Source of the DNA: Medicago truncatula
Taxonomy: Eukaryota; Streptophyta; Magnoliopsida; Fabales; Fabaceae
NCBI RefSeq assembly: GCF_003473485.1
Contig: NC_053048.1
Location: forward strand, 48,791,755-48,855,754
Reading direction: 5' to 3'
Length of the DNA stretch: 64,000 bases
The notes under the pieces are model-generated. The model worked only from the letters and a program-made list of their open reading frames with translations, was not told the DNA's origin and made no database searches. Positions 1 through 11,591 of the stretch are shown here, one piece after another (the first letter of the stretch is position 1; every line of letters begins with the position of its first letter). Both the position numbers and the translations under genes were made by a program.

Positions 1-750
1 TCTTCTTCTTATGGTGGCCATCCCTTTTCAAAGATGTGCATCTCTTTATTTCTAAATGTGACAAATGTCAATGCACCAATAATATCACTAAAAGGAATGA
101 AATGTCTTTGAACAACATCGTTGAAGTTGAAATTATCCACTTTTTTTTTCCTACGTCAAATTAAACATAAACTCAAGTTATTTTTTTATATTTTTTTTGG
201 GGTCTGATCTGCTTCAAATTAAGTTCTATTTAAAGCCTTGGTCAATCCGTAATATGACCACTTTATTTGCCTTAAGATATGGCGGGGTTATGATTAACTA
301 TCTAAAGGCTTTTCATGTCAAGAATAAATTGAGCAGTTTTGGAATTTGACCAGCAAATATGCCCCACAGGCCCACATCATATCATTCGCATTTACTATTT
401 GTTGCAAAATGATTGAATGAATAAAAAAAGGAAAAAGATTTTTAAACAACCAAACCAAATCCAAAGACAGATGTAAATTTAACCCTCATTTGCCTCTTTC
501 TTTCACTGTACAGGAAGGAACATGACACTGCCAAATACTGGATGTGCTATGTGAGTAGCAGAGTCACTGATTCAAGATAGATCATATTATAAGCTATGTC
601 TCAAGACAAGTGCAACAAAGTCATTTATCAAATATTACAAATAGAAAACAATAAATAACAACTCATGCAATTTAAATAACCATGCAATTAGAAGAGGATT
701 AAAGAGATCAGTTCCATTCCATCGTTGAGCAATGAATAACACTAGTGCTA
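1..750. other. AT-rich intergenic DNA, downstream flank of PXC1-like gene
   Basis: No supported gene or repeat structure is visible. The last few hundred bases before position 751 would hold the 3' untranslated region of the minus-strand receptor kinase gene, but I cannot place its polyadenylation site. Confidence 0.5.
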
Positions 751-3339
751 TTAAGCTAAGCAATCTTCAGTCGTGGCAAGTGAAGGTGAAAGTGAATCGC
801 GAGATTCATCATAATCCTCTCTTAGAGGAGATTGTTCCACCCTAATATCCTCGATCATCTTAACAACATCCAACATTGTTGGCCTTTTCTCAGGTTGTAA
901 CGCAACACAAGCTAGTCCAACATTCAGCATTGAAACAAGCTCCTCCTCAATGTTCTTGTACCTCAAAAGTTCTTGATCAAACACCTCTGATGTCCACTCA
1001 TCCTTCACAACAGACCGAACCCATTTTGGAAGATCAGCTTCTTGTTCTTCAAATTCCACGCAAGAGCGAACTCCTACTGGAGAAGAATACTGAGAGGAAG
1101 GAGCTCTTCCTGTCAAAACTTCCAACACCAATACTCCAAAAGCATACACGTCTGCCTCTTGTGAAAGCTTCTTAGCTTCCGCCTGTTCTGGAGCCCTGTA
1201 CCCACCCAGCCTTGCAACTGCGTGAGCAGGGTTTAATAACAGTGACAAACCAAAGTCACCTATGCAAGCAACCCCATTCTTGTCAAGTATCACATTTGAT
1301 GATTTCACATTTCCATGAGGTATCTTTGCTGCACTATACTCTCCATGAATCCTTGCTAGGCCTCTTGCTGCCCCCAACACCAAGCTTATTCTTGTTGTCC
1401 AATCTAACGGAATCCTTCCCGGACCACGGTTCCCTAATACATTTACAAAGCCACTAGCAAATTAGTAAGCAAAAAACTAATAATAATCAATACATTTTCT
1501 GCATTATACAGCAATTCTAAGCAAAATTAAAGATTTTGCGCCTTAAAATCTTTCTACCACGGTTTTAAATTGTTCAATGCAACTACAATATAAAAAGATT
1601 TTGCGGCATCTGCAACGACAACGGCAACTGCAATTTTGATCAATATATATAAAGGTTTGGAGCACAACATCAACTATAACTTAAAACCCTATCAAGTATC
1701 AACTACTTAAGTTTTTTATAAAAAGGTCTTCAATCATGGTTTAGACCACAAAATTGAAGTTTTTGGGATCGAGATCGAAAACTGCATGTTGTCGCACCAA
1801 ATCCAAATCCAAGTTTGTTTTTGATGTCTTAAGGATCGATACCGATCACATTTTAAAACCGTGTTATTGTCCAAACCATACAATTAATTAGTATTATTAA
1901 TTATATCACTAAGTTGAAAACTCAAAGGTAAAGGGCAATAGATTAGACAAACCATGAAGAAGAGCATGCAAGCTTCCATTGGAAAGATAATCATAAACCA
2001 AAAGCTTTTCTTCCTTAGCATAATAATAAGCTTTAAGTCTAACAACATTAGGATGTCTAAGCTTCCCCACAACATCCATATACTGTTCAAACTGATTCCT
2101 ATCACAAGGATTAGCATCCTTAAGTCTCTTAACAGCAACAGTACATCCATCATCAAGAACAGCTCTATAAACAGTTCCCAAACTACCCTTCCCAAGCATC
2201 TCTGCAGAAGCTCGTAGCAAATCCTCTAACTCAAACTCATTCCTTCTATCAAAAAACACTAATTTGCTTCTATCTGTTTCAGTTGTTGTTCCATCACTAT
2301 CTCTATCCACACCCCCATTGTTACTATTACCACCCCTATAACCTTTTTTCTCACTTCCACTGCTACTTTCACTTTTTCTCTTCCCAATCTCACTATCCAT
2401 CCCCACCGTTGAATTAGATCTTCCTCCTCTTCCGCAACATTGTGCTACGGTGAAAGAAACCACCACCAGTAACGCCACAGAAACAGCCACCGCAACGGCT
2501 ACTATTCCCCCAGGACTCAACATTTTCCGTTTTTTGGAAGGATTTTCAGATGAAATATTACCATGATTTTTGCTAGGGTTTGAAGGAACAATTTCAGAAC
2601 CATCATCATCAGAAGGAGGATGAGGAGTTTTTTCGGTGACAGAACACTTCGGCAACGGCGTTGATCCGCAAAGACCGTCATTGCCGGAGAAGCTTTTGTT
2701 ACCGAATTTGGTAAACATGGCGTCTGGTAAGTGTCCTTGGAGTTCATTGTTGGTGATATTGAGTTCAATGAGATTGATAAGGGAAGAAGCAAGATCGGGA
2801 ACTTCGCCGGAGAGTTCATTGTTCTGTAACCGGAGAGTGAGGAGATGCTTCAGTTTTGATAATTCTTTAGGAATTTCGCCGTGGATGTTGTTGTCGGAGA
2901 TGTCGAGTCTGATGAGAAGACGTAAGGAAGATATATCCGGCGGTATTTCACCGGAGAAGTCGTTGCCGGAAAGATAGAGGAGTTCAAGATCAGTGCAGTT
3001 TAAAAGAGGAACAATGGTTCCGTTTAAGCGGTTATCGTGTAGGTCAAGGAAGCGTAAGTAGGTTAGCGTTGAGAGAGAATCAACGGGACCTCGGAGATTG
3101 AGGGAAGGGAGTGAGAGAGCTATGACTCTGCCGTTTGGAGAGCATTGAACACCATGCCAGGCGGTGTTGCAGGCATCCTCACCGGTCCAGTTATCGACGA
3201 GGTAGCCGTGGAAGTCGGTTCGGAGACGGAATTCGGTGAGGGCGTGTGTGTCATTATGATTATGTTGTGCACTTTGTGTTAGAGATGGTGATGTAAAGAG
3301 AAATGCTAAGGTTAAGGCTAATGCTAGTGTTGTGTTCAT
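751..3339 (-). CDS. PXC1: LRR receptor-like kinase, PXC1-like (LRR-III, probable pseudokinase)
   Basis: Two exons, 3339-1953 and 1433-751, joined by an intron with GT at 1952 and AG at 1434, give 689 aa. In order: signal peptide (about 1-23), an LRR N-terminal cap with paired Cys, about five to six leucine-rich repeats, a SGNDGLCG cap, a Ser/Asn-rich spacer, one membrane segment ([20 protein letters not shown], about 275-300), then a cytoplasmic kinase domain. The glycine loop [10 protein letters not shown], the VAVK lysine (about K404) and DFG (about D522) are present. The HRD triad is HGN (about 502-504), as is usual in LRR-III kinases, so catalysis is probably weak or absent. By family knowledge the closest match is Arabidopsis PXC1, linked to xylem fibre and secondary-wall formation; the junction [15 protein letters not shown] and the C-terminal SPSLATT resemble it. 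The start is the first ATG, directly before the signal peptide. Orthology is inferred from recalled sequence, not aligned. Confidence 0.9.
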
Positions 3340-5286
3340 GTTAAAGGATTATGAGAGACTATAGTGTGTGATTCGATTCGGAAAATATACACTGACTTTA
3401 TGGATGACTAGTCTTTACACAGACCATCTTTAATGGAGTCTCCACTTTCAATCATATTTTTTTACCCACAATACTCGAACTTGAGACATTCCAAGAAGTT
3501 CAATTCAACTTGAGCTAATGTAATGTTGGTGTAGTGGGTGATGGATTGAGAAAAAAGCATTGCATTGCACATGATATTTATTATATGTCTGCTGGTAAGG
3601 TAATTAGGATTGGGGGAATATGATGATAAAGGTGGCAACTGATTATGGGTTTGGAAGGTGATGGTCGAGTGTATGATTGCTGTTTTCTACTCATAAGAGG
3701 GAATAGGATTAGTGACAATATATATTTTACCTTTTGTTTTGTTTGGCATGTTAAGCTAAAGAGGGGAAAAAAATAAATAATGTTATGTAGGATGAATTTA
3801 GATAACACAATTATACATAAGAACATTGATTAATAACATGAATAATTTAAGGAAGGAAGTGTGGTGGTTTTCAAAATAATTGAACAGAAAATTTGAATTG
3901 GGTTTATTCATGCTACATTACAATTTACATGGTAGTATGTCTTTTATTATCTTTTTCTTTTCCGTATGTCCCATTGCTGAAACCTTGAGGTTGTGGGGTT
4001 GAAAGGAACAAGTGAAACAGAATTGTCCAAAGTTAAACTCTTCCATGCTTTCAGAAAACAACTCTTTTAATTTTGGATTCCGAGTTAACTTGAGCCATTA
4101 AGTGATGGATTGCATGACTGGTTTTTTTTTTCACTAATGATATACACAATAGTCTTTTTATGTCTGTTCATATTTTGGTCCAAATGTTATAACTTGGAAG
4201 CGTAAAGTTGAACAAACCAACATTAATTTAAGAACTAACTATAAATTATAAATTTAATTACACTATTCATGAAAGCAAAATATCAAGTGCTTTAAATTTG
4301 GAACGCCAATCTCGCCTCCAAATCCTCTGCTTTATTACTCCTTTTACTTTAACAGTGAAACAATTATTCCTTCACTTTTTGCAACCATATGCATAATGCA
4401 TCACCATGGTGGTCGAAATGCCATGGAAGGCTACAAATATATAATTGAGATGGTGATCCAGTACCACACCACCAGTTTACCATCCATTGCCCCCACCTAT
4501 GTAGTATATTTGAGCAAGAAGAAAGAAAGAAAAAAAGTAATTTTAGAAACACAATTAATTTTCACTTGTTGTAAGTCTTTATGAAAGAATTCTTAAAAAA
4601 AAAAATGTCTTTATTGATTTTAATTTGAAGCTAAAATACTATGTTATGTGTGTTTTGATTAGTCCATGCCAATTTGATGGTAGTTTTGTCATGAAATTTA
4701 AGTTAAATTCCAATCATGTTCCTTGCATTTACATGTTAATCATTGAATTCCATCGCTTATCTTTCTGTATGATATGAAAAAACTTTGCTTGCTATTGACT
4801 TAAAGTTGAGAACCTCTTTTTACTTTCCACCACATGAAAAAAGAGAAGAAGCAGTAGACAAACCAAATAATGAACCACTTTAACTAGTTTGGTGATAGCC
4901 TCTAAAGTTTGTCCCCTAATCGATAAATCAAGTTCATCCAGGCTAAATTTATCAGAGTTGTGATTATTTTACACGTTTTTTACACTCACATATTTATCTA
5001 TATCACCATATTTCGTTTCCATTATATTCCCCTATCATATCATATTTCTTTGTAATTGTAAGGGTGAAAGTGGAGGGGATGTGGTATCAAACAAAATTTT
5101 CCCTATTACATATAGGAGGGAAAGAGTAATAGTAGACTAAATAAAGAAACTGAGCTATACATAAATATAATGTAATTTCAAAAGCAGAGAGATTGAGAAA
5201 AGTTTTATGTTTTAACTTATGTGAATTTTGTATTTGTGTCTATCAGTTTTTATATGTGTACTATTTTATTATCAATTTATGATAAA
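3340..5286. other. Intergenic, upstream of PXC1-like gene
   Basis: This stretch should contain the promoter of the minus-strand receptor kinase. I see only AT-rich DNA; short open frames (for example around 4364-4584) run on both strands through the same bases and have no recognisable domains, so they are not called. Confidence 0.5.
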
Positions 5287-5437
5287 TACTCCCTACGGTC
5301 TTATTTATAAGAAAAAGTTAATTTTTTAGATTCATTGAATAATTAATGTATTTGGTATAAAATATAGAGCAAATACATCATTTATGCAATGAATCAAAAA
5401 AGTAAAATGTTTCTTATAAATAGGACCGGATGGAGTA
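5287..5437. mobile_element. Stowaway-like MITE
   Basis: About 150 bp with terminal inverted repeats, TACTCCCTACGG at one end and the complement of CCGGATGGAGTA at the other, flanked by TA. The internal arms also pair (TTATTTATAAGAAA and TTTCTTATAAATA). This is the common Tc1/mariner-type MITE of plants. Confidence 0.75.
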
Positions 5438-5598
5438 TTATTTATACAATTATTTCGGGACAACTTTTAGAATAACTCTATCTCATTCTCTCATTATGGC
5501 TTTTACCCTCTCTCATTCTCTTTCTCTCTCTAATGTTTTTATCCAAAAAAGAGGGAAGAAAATGTTGTCTAAAAATGGTTGTACAAATATCATTTTTA
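5437..5598. mobile_element. MITE of the GATATTTGTAC family, squeezed between two other MITEs
   Basis: The right end reads GGTTGTACAAATATCA, the inverted terminus seen in clearer copies at 32394, 44976 and 48364. The left end is degenerate. It lies directly between two Stowaway-like MITEs. Confidence 0.35.
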
Positions 5599-5852
5599 TA
5601 CTCCCTCCGATCCTTTATACAAGAAACAAAAGACATAAAACATCAGGACCAAGGAAATACATTGAAAATTGTTATCTTCATTTAATACACCTCTACATTT
5701 AAATTTTTTTTTATGAATACCCCTAAATTAATTACTCTTTATTCCACCAACTCACTTACTTTTAATATTCTCTCTCATAATAAATAAGGGTACAAATGAA
5801 ATTTAGTTTCAAACATACTTGAAACTTGGTCAATAAAGGACCGGAGGGAGTA
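5599..5852. mobile_element. Stowaway-like MITE
   Basis: Ends TACTCCCTCCGATCCTTTAT and the complementary CCGGAGGGAGTA; 254 bp, TA-flanked, no coding capacity. Confidence 0.75.
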
Positions 5853-6039
5853 TGTAATTTTAGAATGAGTATTTGTATTTGCACAAGTTTCACTTGGATC
5901 ACGTAGGTTTTGATAACATTGGTGAGATTAGTGCATTTGAGATAAGAGAAAATAGTTTATGAATGATTAAAATAAATTATTTACATTAGAGAGAATGATT
6001 GATTAAAATAGAGATAAAAACAATGTCACCAAAAACTAA

Positions 6040-6411
6040 GGGGGTGTTTGTTTCCTGGTTTAAAAAATTATTCCCAGGAACATGGAGGTTGGAATTATAG
6101 ATTCCTATGTTTGTTACAAAGTTAAAAAAATAACTCCCGGGAATAAAGAATTCCTAGGAAAAAAATAACTTCCACTTACCCATGATTTTATTCCCAAAGA
6201 AAGTGGGCGGGAATAAAAGATTCCCATGTAAATGGTACTAAAATGGAAATAACTACCCATATACCCACTATCACAAACAATTCCCATGAATCTGACAATT
6301 ATTTATCAAACACAATTTTCTAAAAATACTCAGGAATAAGATGCCCATTATTATTTCCCAGGAAAGGTTAATCCCAGGAATGAAATTTTAAACCGTCAAA
6401 CAAACGCCCCC
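6040..6411. mobile_element. Tourist-like (PIF/Harbinger) MITE
   Basis: Terminal inverted repeats GGGGGTGTTTGTTT and its near-complement at the right end (AAACAAACGCCCCC), 372 bp, with a 3-bp TAA duplication at 6037-6039 and 6412-6414. TAA/TTA duplications and G-rich ends are the signature of Harbinger MITEs. The interior repeats the motif TTCCCAGGAA in both orientations. Confidence 0.8.
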
Positions 6412-6430
6412 TAATGTCATTTAAATGCAA

Positions 6431-6650
6431 TATGTGTTCATACACCCTTAATTTTCATACACTCATTCAACACCTCATTTTCTCTTTATCTCCTTTTCTC
6501 TCATAGAAAATGTTTTCTCCAACCCCACAAAGGTGTATATACTTTAAAAAAAAAATTGTGACGTGATAGATATGATAATTTGGTGATGTGACATGAAGAA
6601 AGAAGTAGAGAGAAAACTAGATATTGAATGAGTGTAAGAGAAAAATGTAT
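6431..6650. mobile_element. Degenerate inverted-repeat MITE
   Basis: The left arm has TACACTCATTCAACACCTCA and the right arm the complement of a close variant (near 6625). About 220 bp. The ends are not sharp and no target duplication could be placed. Confidence 0.4.
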
Positions 6651-7772
6651 ATTTATCATTGTTGTTCTATCATATCACTAATCTATTACCTCTATAATTT
6701 TACTATCTTTATCTTTCTTATCTCAAAAGTGGTGTATCAGGTATTTAGTTGTTCCTATAAAATAGGAGACTTCACTTTCAATTTAAAATAGACCCCGGTA
6801 AAATAAAAACGTAATTGATTTGTGTAGCTAAGTTTCATTAAGAAATCAGAATCAGAAGAACTTTTAAACGTCAAACGAAATAAAAAAATTAAGTGAAAGA
6901 GATGTGAAATTTATCTAACGGTGTCGTTTGAATTTGTCACTCCTCCGTTGTGGAAAAGGGGAAAATGAATTATTTATGCAAAAAAGAAATGAGTGTTGCG
7001 ATTCTTTCAATGAAATAACTCTTTAAATTGACTGAGTAAGTGATTATAAAATTGGAGTGGTTTTATAGCACCATATTTACATCCTGAAAGGAGAACTAAA
7101 GTCTAGAAAAAACCCAAACGTGTATTAAAGAGAGAAAAATAAGTAACATATATTTTTTTTAGGCCCGTAACTTTTGAAGGCCCGATTTGATTGAGCAGCT
7201 TACACTCCCAAGGCCGGCTGGACCTCTTTTTAATGTCTAAGAATTATTTTCCTTTTAGTAAACTATACTTTTTAAGAAGAAAGAAAGTAAACTAGTATAA
7301 TTTTGTGTCAAAATTTTGTTACGCTTTGGGGCACAACACACATATAAATGATGGGAAAAAAACCATGTTCGCAAAATGGACTATAAAACAGGGGTATTTC
7401 CATCATTTTCCCCCCAACAAGGTACATATACGTCATTATTTTTGGTTTGGGGTAGAAAAAAAATCATCTAAGAAGACTGGGTAGAGAAATCAAAATTTGA
7501 AATTTTATACCGAAAACAACAATCTTTTAACTTCTAAATTATTGAATACATCATTTTTCAACAAAAGATTTCTATGTGTATTTCTTTAATCAATGCTCGA
7601 AAGACATTCATTAACATTTTCTAAAGAATAATTGAGTAGAGATGGAAACAAGGCGACAAGAGCATTCTAATTTTGTGACCATCTCCGGTGATAGATTTGA
7701 GACAAACTCAAGACATTTTATTATTGTCTTAGATTCTTCTTATATGTTTGAATACATGTTATGTTGTCGTAG

Positions 7773-7960
7773 TCAGTGGCGGAGCCAGGATTATTATAAA
7801 GTCTGGCCAGAAAAAAAAATTGCAACACATTTATAGAGGTTTATATAGAAAATTGCAAGCAAATAATCAAAAAAATCTAAAAAAATTGTCCAACTTATAG
7901 GAATTTAAATAAGAAATTGCAAAAAATTTGGGCCGGAGCCCGGGCGAGTGCCTGAAAAAT
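7773..7960. mobile_element. hAT-like element fragment
   Basis: It starts with CAGTGGCGGAGCCAGGA, the same terminus as the element at 16615. The right side is degenerate (GGGCCGGAGCCCGGG), so this is probably a truncated or diverged copy. Confidence 0.45.
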
Positions 7961-8181
7961 GAAACTTCCTGAAAAATTGTCCAACTTATTTATTTTATTA
8001 AGATTTATTAAATGGAACCCATGAAAAATAAAGAGAGAGAGTGTACTTCCATAGCCACCCATTTAATGTGGTGCTAAATAGATGAAGCATCCATCATTGT
8101 GGATGGTCTAACTGCTTCCTTAATTTTCGTAAATGTTCGACCACTTCCAAGTTTTTTGTTGCTTGGAACATAAGTAACATG

Positions 8182-8288
8182 TTTTTTTTTTTGTCAGGTA
8201 GCTTAGGGGCTAGAATTCTCCTTTTTCAAGGAGAATAAGTGGGGTATTCGGGGTTCGAACTCCGGCCTCTGCATATAACAATGCACCA
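8182..8288 (-). mobile_element. tRNA-derived SINE, 5'-truncated
   Basis: On the minus strand it has a B-box-like GGAGTTCGAACCCCG, the body ending in CTAGCCCCTAAGCTACCTGA, and a 3' A-run (seen as T's at 8182-8192). The A-box head is missing. Same family as the two plus-strand copies that follow. Confidence 0.6.
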
Positions 8289-8330
8289 TCATGATGTTAT
8301 GTTTTTTTTTAAAAGAAACAAACATCAATC

Positions 8331-8471
8331 TCCGTGAGCTTAGCTCAGTTGGTAGAGACAAATGCATGTTATATGCAAGAGTCGGGGTTCGAACCCGGAC
8401 ACCCCACTTCTCCGCATTTAAAATGTGAGAGATCCAGCGACTAGGCTACCTGATAAAAAATAAAAAAAAAA
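8331..8471 (+). mobile_element. tRNA-derived SINE, full length
   Basis: The pol III A box (GAGCTTAGCTCAGTTGG) and B box (GGGGTTCGAACCC) are about 50 bp apart, followed by a tRNA-unrelated body with a CTAGGCTACCTGA end and an A-rich tail. The cloverleaf cannot form, so this is a SINE and not a tRNA gene. Confidence 0.75.
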
Positions 8472-8682
8472 CCTTATGTTTTTATTAGGATCTTTTTCGT
8501 CATCCGAAAATATTAATGTTTGGCCACTAACCAGATTTCTTACTTTTCTTCATAAAAAAAAAAAACCAAAACAGTTTTCTTATACTAACCTAAAAATACC
8601 AGTTTTCTGCCTTTCCGTATAAGTTCATCATTATCCACATTTTATTTTTCTTTATTTAATTAATTAAATAAAATTAACAAAA

Positions 8683-8824
8683 TTAGTCCCCGTGAGCTTA
8701 GCTCAGTTGGCAGGGACATTGCATAATTTATGCAGGGGACGGAGTTCAAACCCCGGACACCCCGCTTCTCCACATTTAATTATGTGAGCTCTAGCCACTG
8801 GGCTATCAGACCAAAAAAAATAAA
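8683..8824 (+). mobile_element. tRNA-derived SINE, full length with target duplication
   Basis: Same family as the SINE at 8331: A box GAGCTTAGCTCAGTTGG, B box GGAGTTCAAACCC, A-rich tail. It is flanked by AAATTAACAAAA at 8671-8682 and 8825-8836, a direct repeat of the size left by LINE-driven retroposition. Confidence 0.8.
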
Positions 8825-9777
8825 AAATTAACAAAACTATCCTTCTACTTAAAATTGATTTGAAAAGTGGTAATTGGTTTTTTAGTCAAAAACAAGTAGA
8901 AGTAGGCTTGTTAACTTACTTTTTCTTGTTTTTTAGATGAGAGTAAAAGGTAGCAAATACCATATATATTCCCATTAAAAAATTATGCGACATAAAAGAA
9001 ATACTCGCATTTGGTAATGGTTTTTTCAAAGGTTGAACATGTGGGTGGGGGGAATCACCTTCTAAAGCTCCAACAAGTAAACCCAAAGACATCCTTGAAG
9101 TGGATGTTGTCAAAACCCTCTAAATTGTTGAGAATTATAATCTTAAGGGTGACTAATGAAGACGAAGAAGATATTAATGTAATTTTAAACATGGTTTTGA
9201 AATTTAAGATAAATAATATTGATAATAGTTTTATTGTTTCCAATGCTAATACAAATTTATGAACCGTTATTTACAACTAATAATTTAATATAGAATATAG
9301 TACTACACTACATACATGTTTTTGTGTGCAAGTATGAGTTATATGTCCCACATCAGTAAAAGAGTAAAGGTTGAACACCTTATAAGCAAGATGACCTATA
9401 AATATAATGCCTTAAGGTTTTGGGTAAGAGTGTGACGTCTTTCTTACTTGTGCGGTTGTTCTAGCCTCAATGTAGACGGTCCCCCTGACTCCCCAGTGAC
9501 CCAACAATACATTAGACTCGTGTGTCTCACAAGTTGATGATCTAGTTAAAATTATTTCTATTAATTGAATCATTCTTTACTTGAAATTTTATTATTATTC
9601 TATATTTTTACAAAATATTCCTATCCATCTAATATATGGGGTATTCATTTATTAGTATTTAATTATCAACACAATATTTCGTAACATGACACGATTATTC
9701 TGACTTTTGTTCGGGGGACCCAAAAAAAGAACGCTTATTTATTGCACATTTTTTTTTTCTAAATTACCTTTGAAAAA

Positions 9778-9898
9778 TGGTGGATAATTTACCCACCAAC
9801 CAATGAATGTGAGCAATTTATTGGTGGAGTCAAGATAGTTCATAAATATATGCTTATGTGGCTAATGTGTATTAGTTTGGATAAATTACCCATCATTC
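9778..9898. mobile_element. Short MITE, GGTGGATAATTTACCC termini
   Basis: The left end GGTGGATAATTTACCC and the right end GGATAAATTACCCATC are inverted repeats about 120 bp apart. A related sequence occurs at 58664-58790, with shared internal GTCAAGATAGTTCAT and CTAATGTGTATT. Confidence 0.5.
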
Positions 9899-10206
9899 TT
9901 CCATGGATACTCCTAGTTGTGCAATTACACTAATAGTTAAACCTTGCCCTCTCATGCAAAAAACAAAGGAACGAGATTAAAATTATAAGACAGCTAGCTC
10001 TTTTCTTTTTTTAATAAAAAAACTAAGAGTATAAATATAAACATATAGCAAACAAATTGAGGATATTTCAGGAAGCCGTGAAGAGATACCCTAGCTACCT
10101 GTTACCTATTATATTCAGTTATTTCCTATGTGATGAGGTTCAAATTTAATTTAATTAACTTAAAAAAATGTGTTATTTAAACACACGAATTTCATCATTG
10201 TATTCA

Positions 10207-10231
10207 GATGATGATGATGATGATGATGATC

Positions 10232-10270
<39 letters not shown>
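10207..10270. repeat. Compound trinucleotide microsatellite
   Basis: About eight GAT units are followed directly by about thirteen ATA units. Confidence 0.95.
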
Positions 10271-10949
10271 TATACAAACAAATGAGTGTAGATGTTGGAC
10301 CTGAGAAGAGAGAAAGAAAAGAAAAAGACAAGTGTTGATATCGGTTTTTTGCCAAATAATTTCTGTCATTCAAAATTAACCTGTAGTGCTGTTATGTAAA
10401 CACCTAAATAAAAGAGTATTTGTGTATAGGAAACCAAAAAAGGAGTAATTATTCAATAACAATATGCGTAGTTGGAGTTGAAAAATCACGTTTAAAAAGG
10501 TAAAATTTGATTGTTTAACAGGTAATTTTTACCGTAACTAAAAAAAATGAATCAACGGCCATAGGTCAGTCGGGTCTATTAGTTGAAGCATAAGTACCCA
10601 ACCACTACGGCCAATTGATACATTGAATGTTATAAAAAAAAAGTGATACATTTATAGTTGTAATTTCTTTATGCTATAAAAAATGACTTGTTTGATCCGC
10701 GTAAACTTAGCTGCTTAGTTTATATAGAAACATTGCATAATATATTGCAAAAGCATCTTAAATTAAAACAAACCAATCACAATTTGCAATTTGTCGAATA
10801 CAAGGAAGTGTTAGCAGCGGAAAAAATGGAAGTCACGAAATAAACCTCCAATCAAAACAATTCAGCTATTGTCATGGTGCATTGGTTTGAAAAACCCTTG
10901 CCAGAAATACCATTTTTCTACTTAGAGTTGTTGTACCCGTGCAAAATAA

Positions 10950-11560
10950 TGTGCACTAAAAGATTTTTTCTAGATTACCCTCTTTTATATAGAGGGTATT
11001 TTACCCTCTCATGATATCAACCAATCAAAATGTAATATACATTGATAACATTAAATATCATAAATGAGTCAATTTTTTTTCTAAAAAAAGAATCAGTTAT
11101 AATCATAAGGTAACTTTTAATACTTTTAATTTTTATTTAATTATAGACATGATTACATTAGAGATCCTTTATCTTATTTATTTGTTACACTTGGGTCGTT
11201 TATCTTTATTTTTTTCCGCTTAAGTCTTTTATCTCTTATAAAAGCACATATACATCATTTTTCTCATTTTTTTTATTAAAAAAAGTACATAATTTTATTT
11301 TTTAAAATATCTTTTTATTAAAAATGAAACAAATCCAGAAATATGATGAAGATGTTCATCATCTTCATCTTTTTCCTTTGATCTTCATCATCTTCATTGA
11401 ATAAAAAAAAAATCTACACAAATATATCTTCAAATATCATGAATTAATGTTATATTCACCTCAAATCTTCTTTTAAATACAAAAATCAAAATCCTATAGA
11501 GAAAGAGATTTAGTTTCATCATAAAAAAAAAAAATTAGTTAAATAAATTGTCACGCTGTA

Positions 11561-11591
<31 letters not shown>

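Noticed and set aside
8331-8824. tRNA genes at 8331 and 8683 suggested by A and B boxes
   Set aside because: The acceptor and anticodon stems do not form and the units carry an unrelated body and A-tail, so they are SINEs.
9341-9509. Possible small LTR beginning TGTCCCACATC and ending CCCAACA
   Set aside because: No partner LTR, target duplication or primer site was visible; the match rests on a common motif only.
10160-10369. Minus-strand frame with poly-Tyr and poly-His runs
   Set aside because: It is a translation of the ATA/GAT microsatellite.
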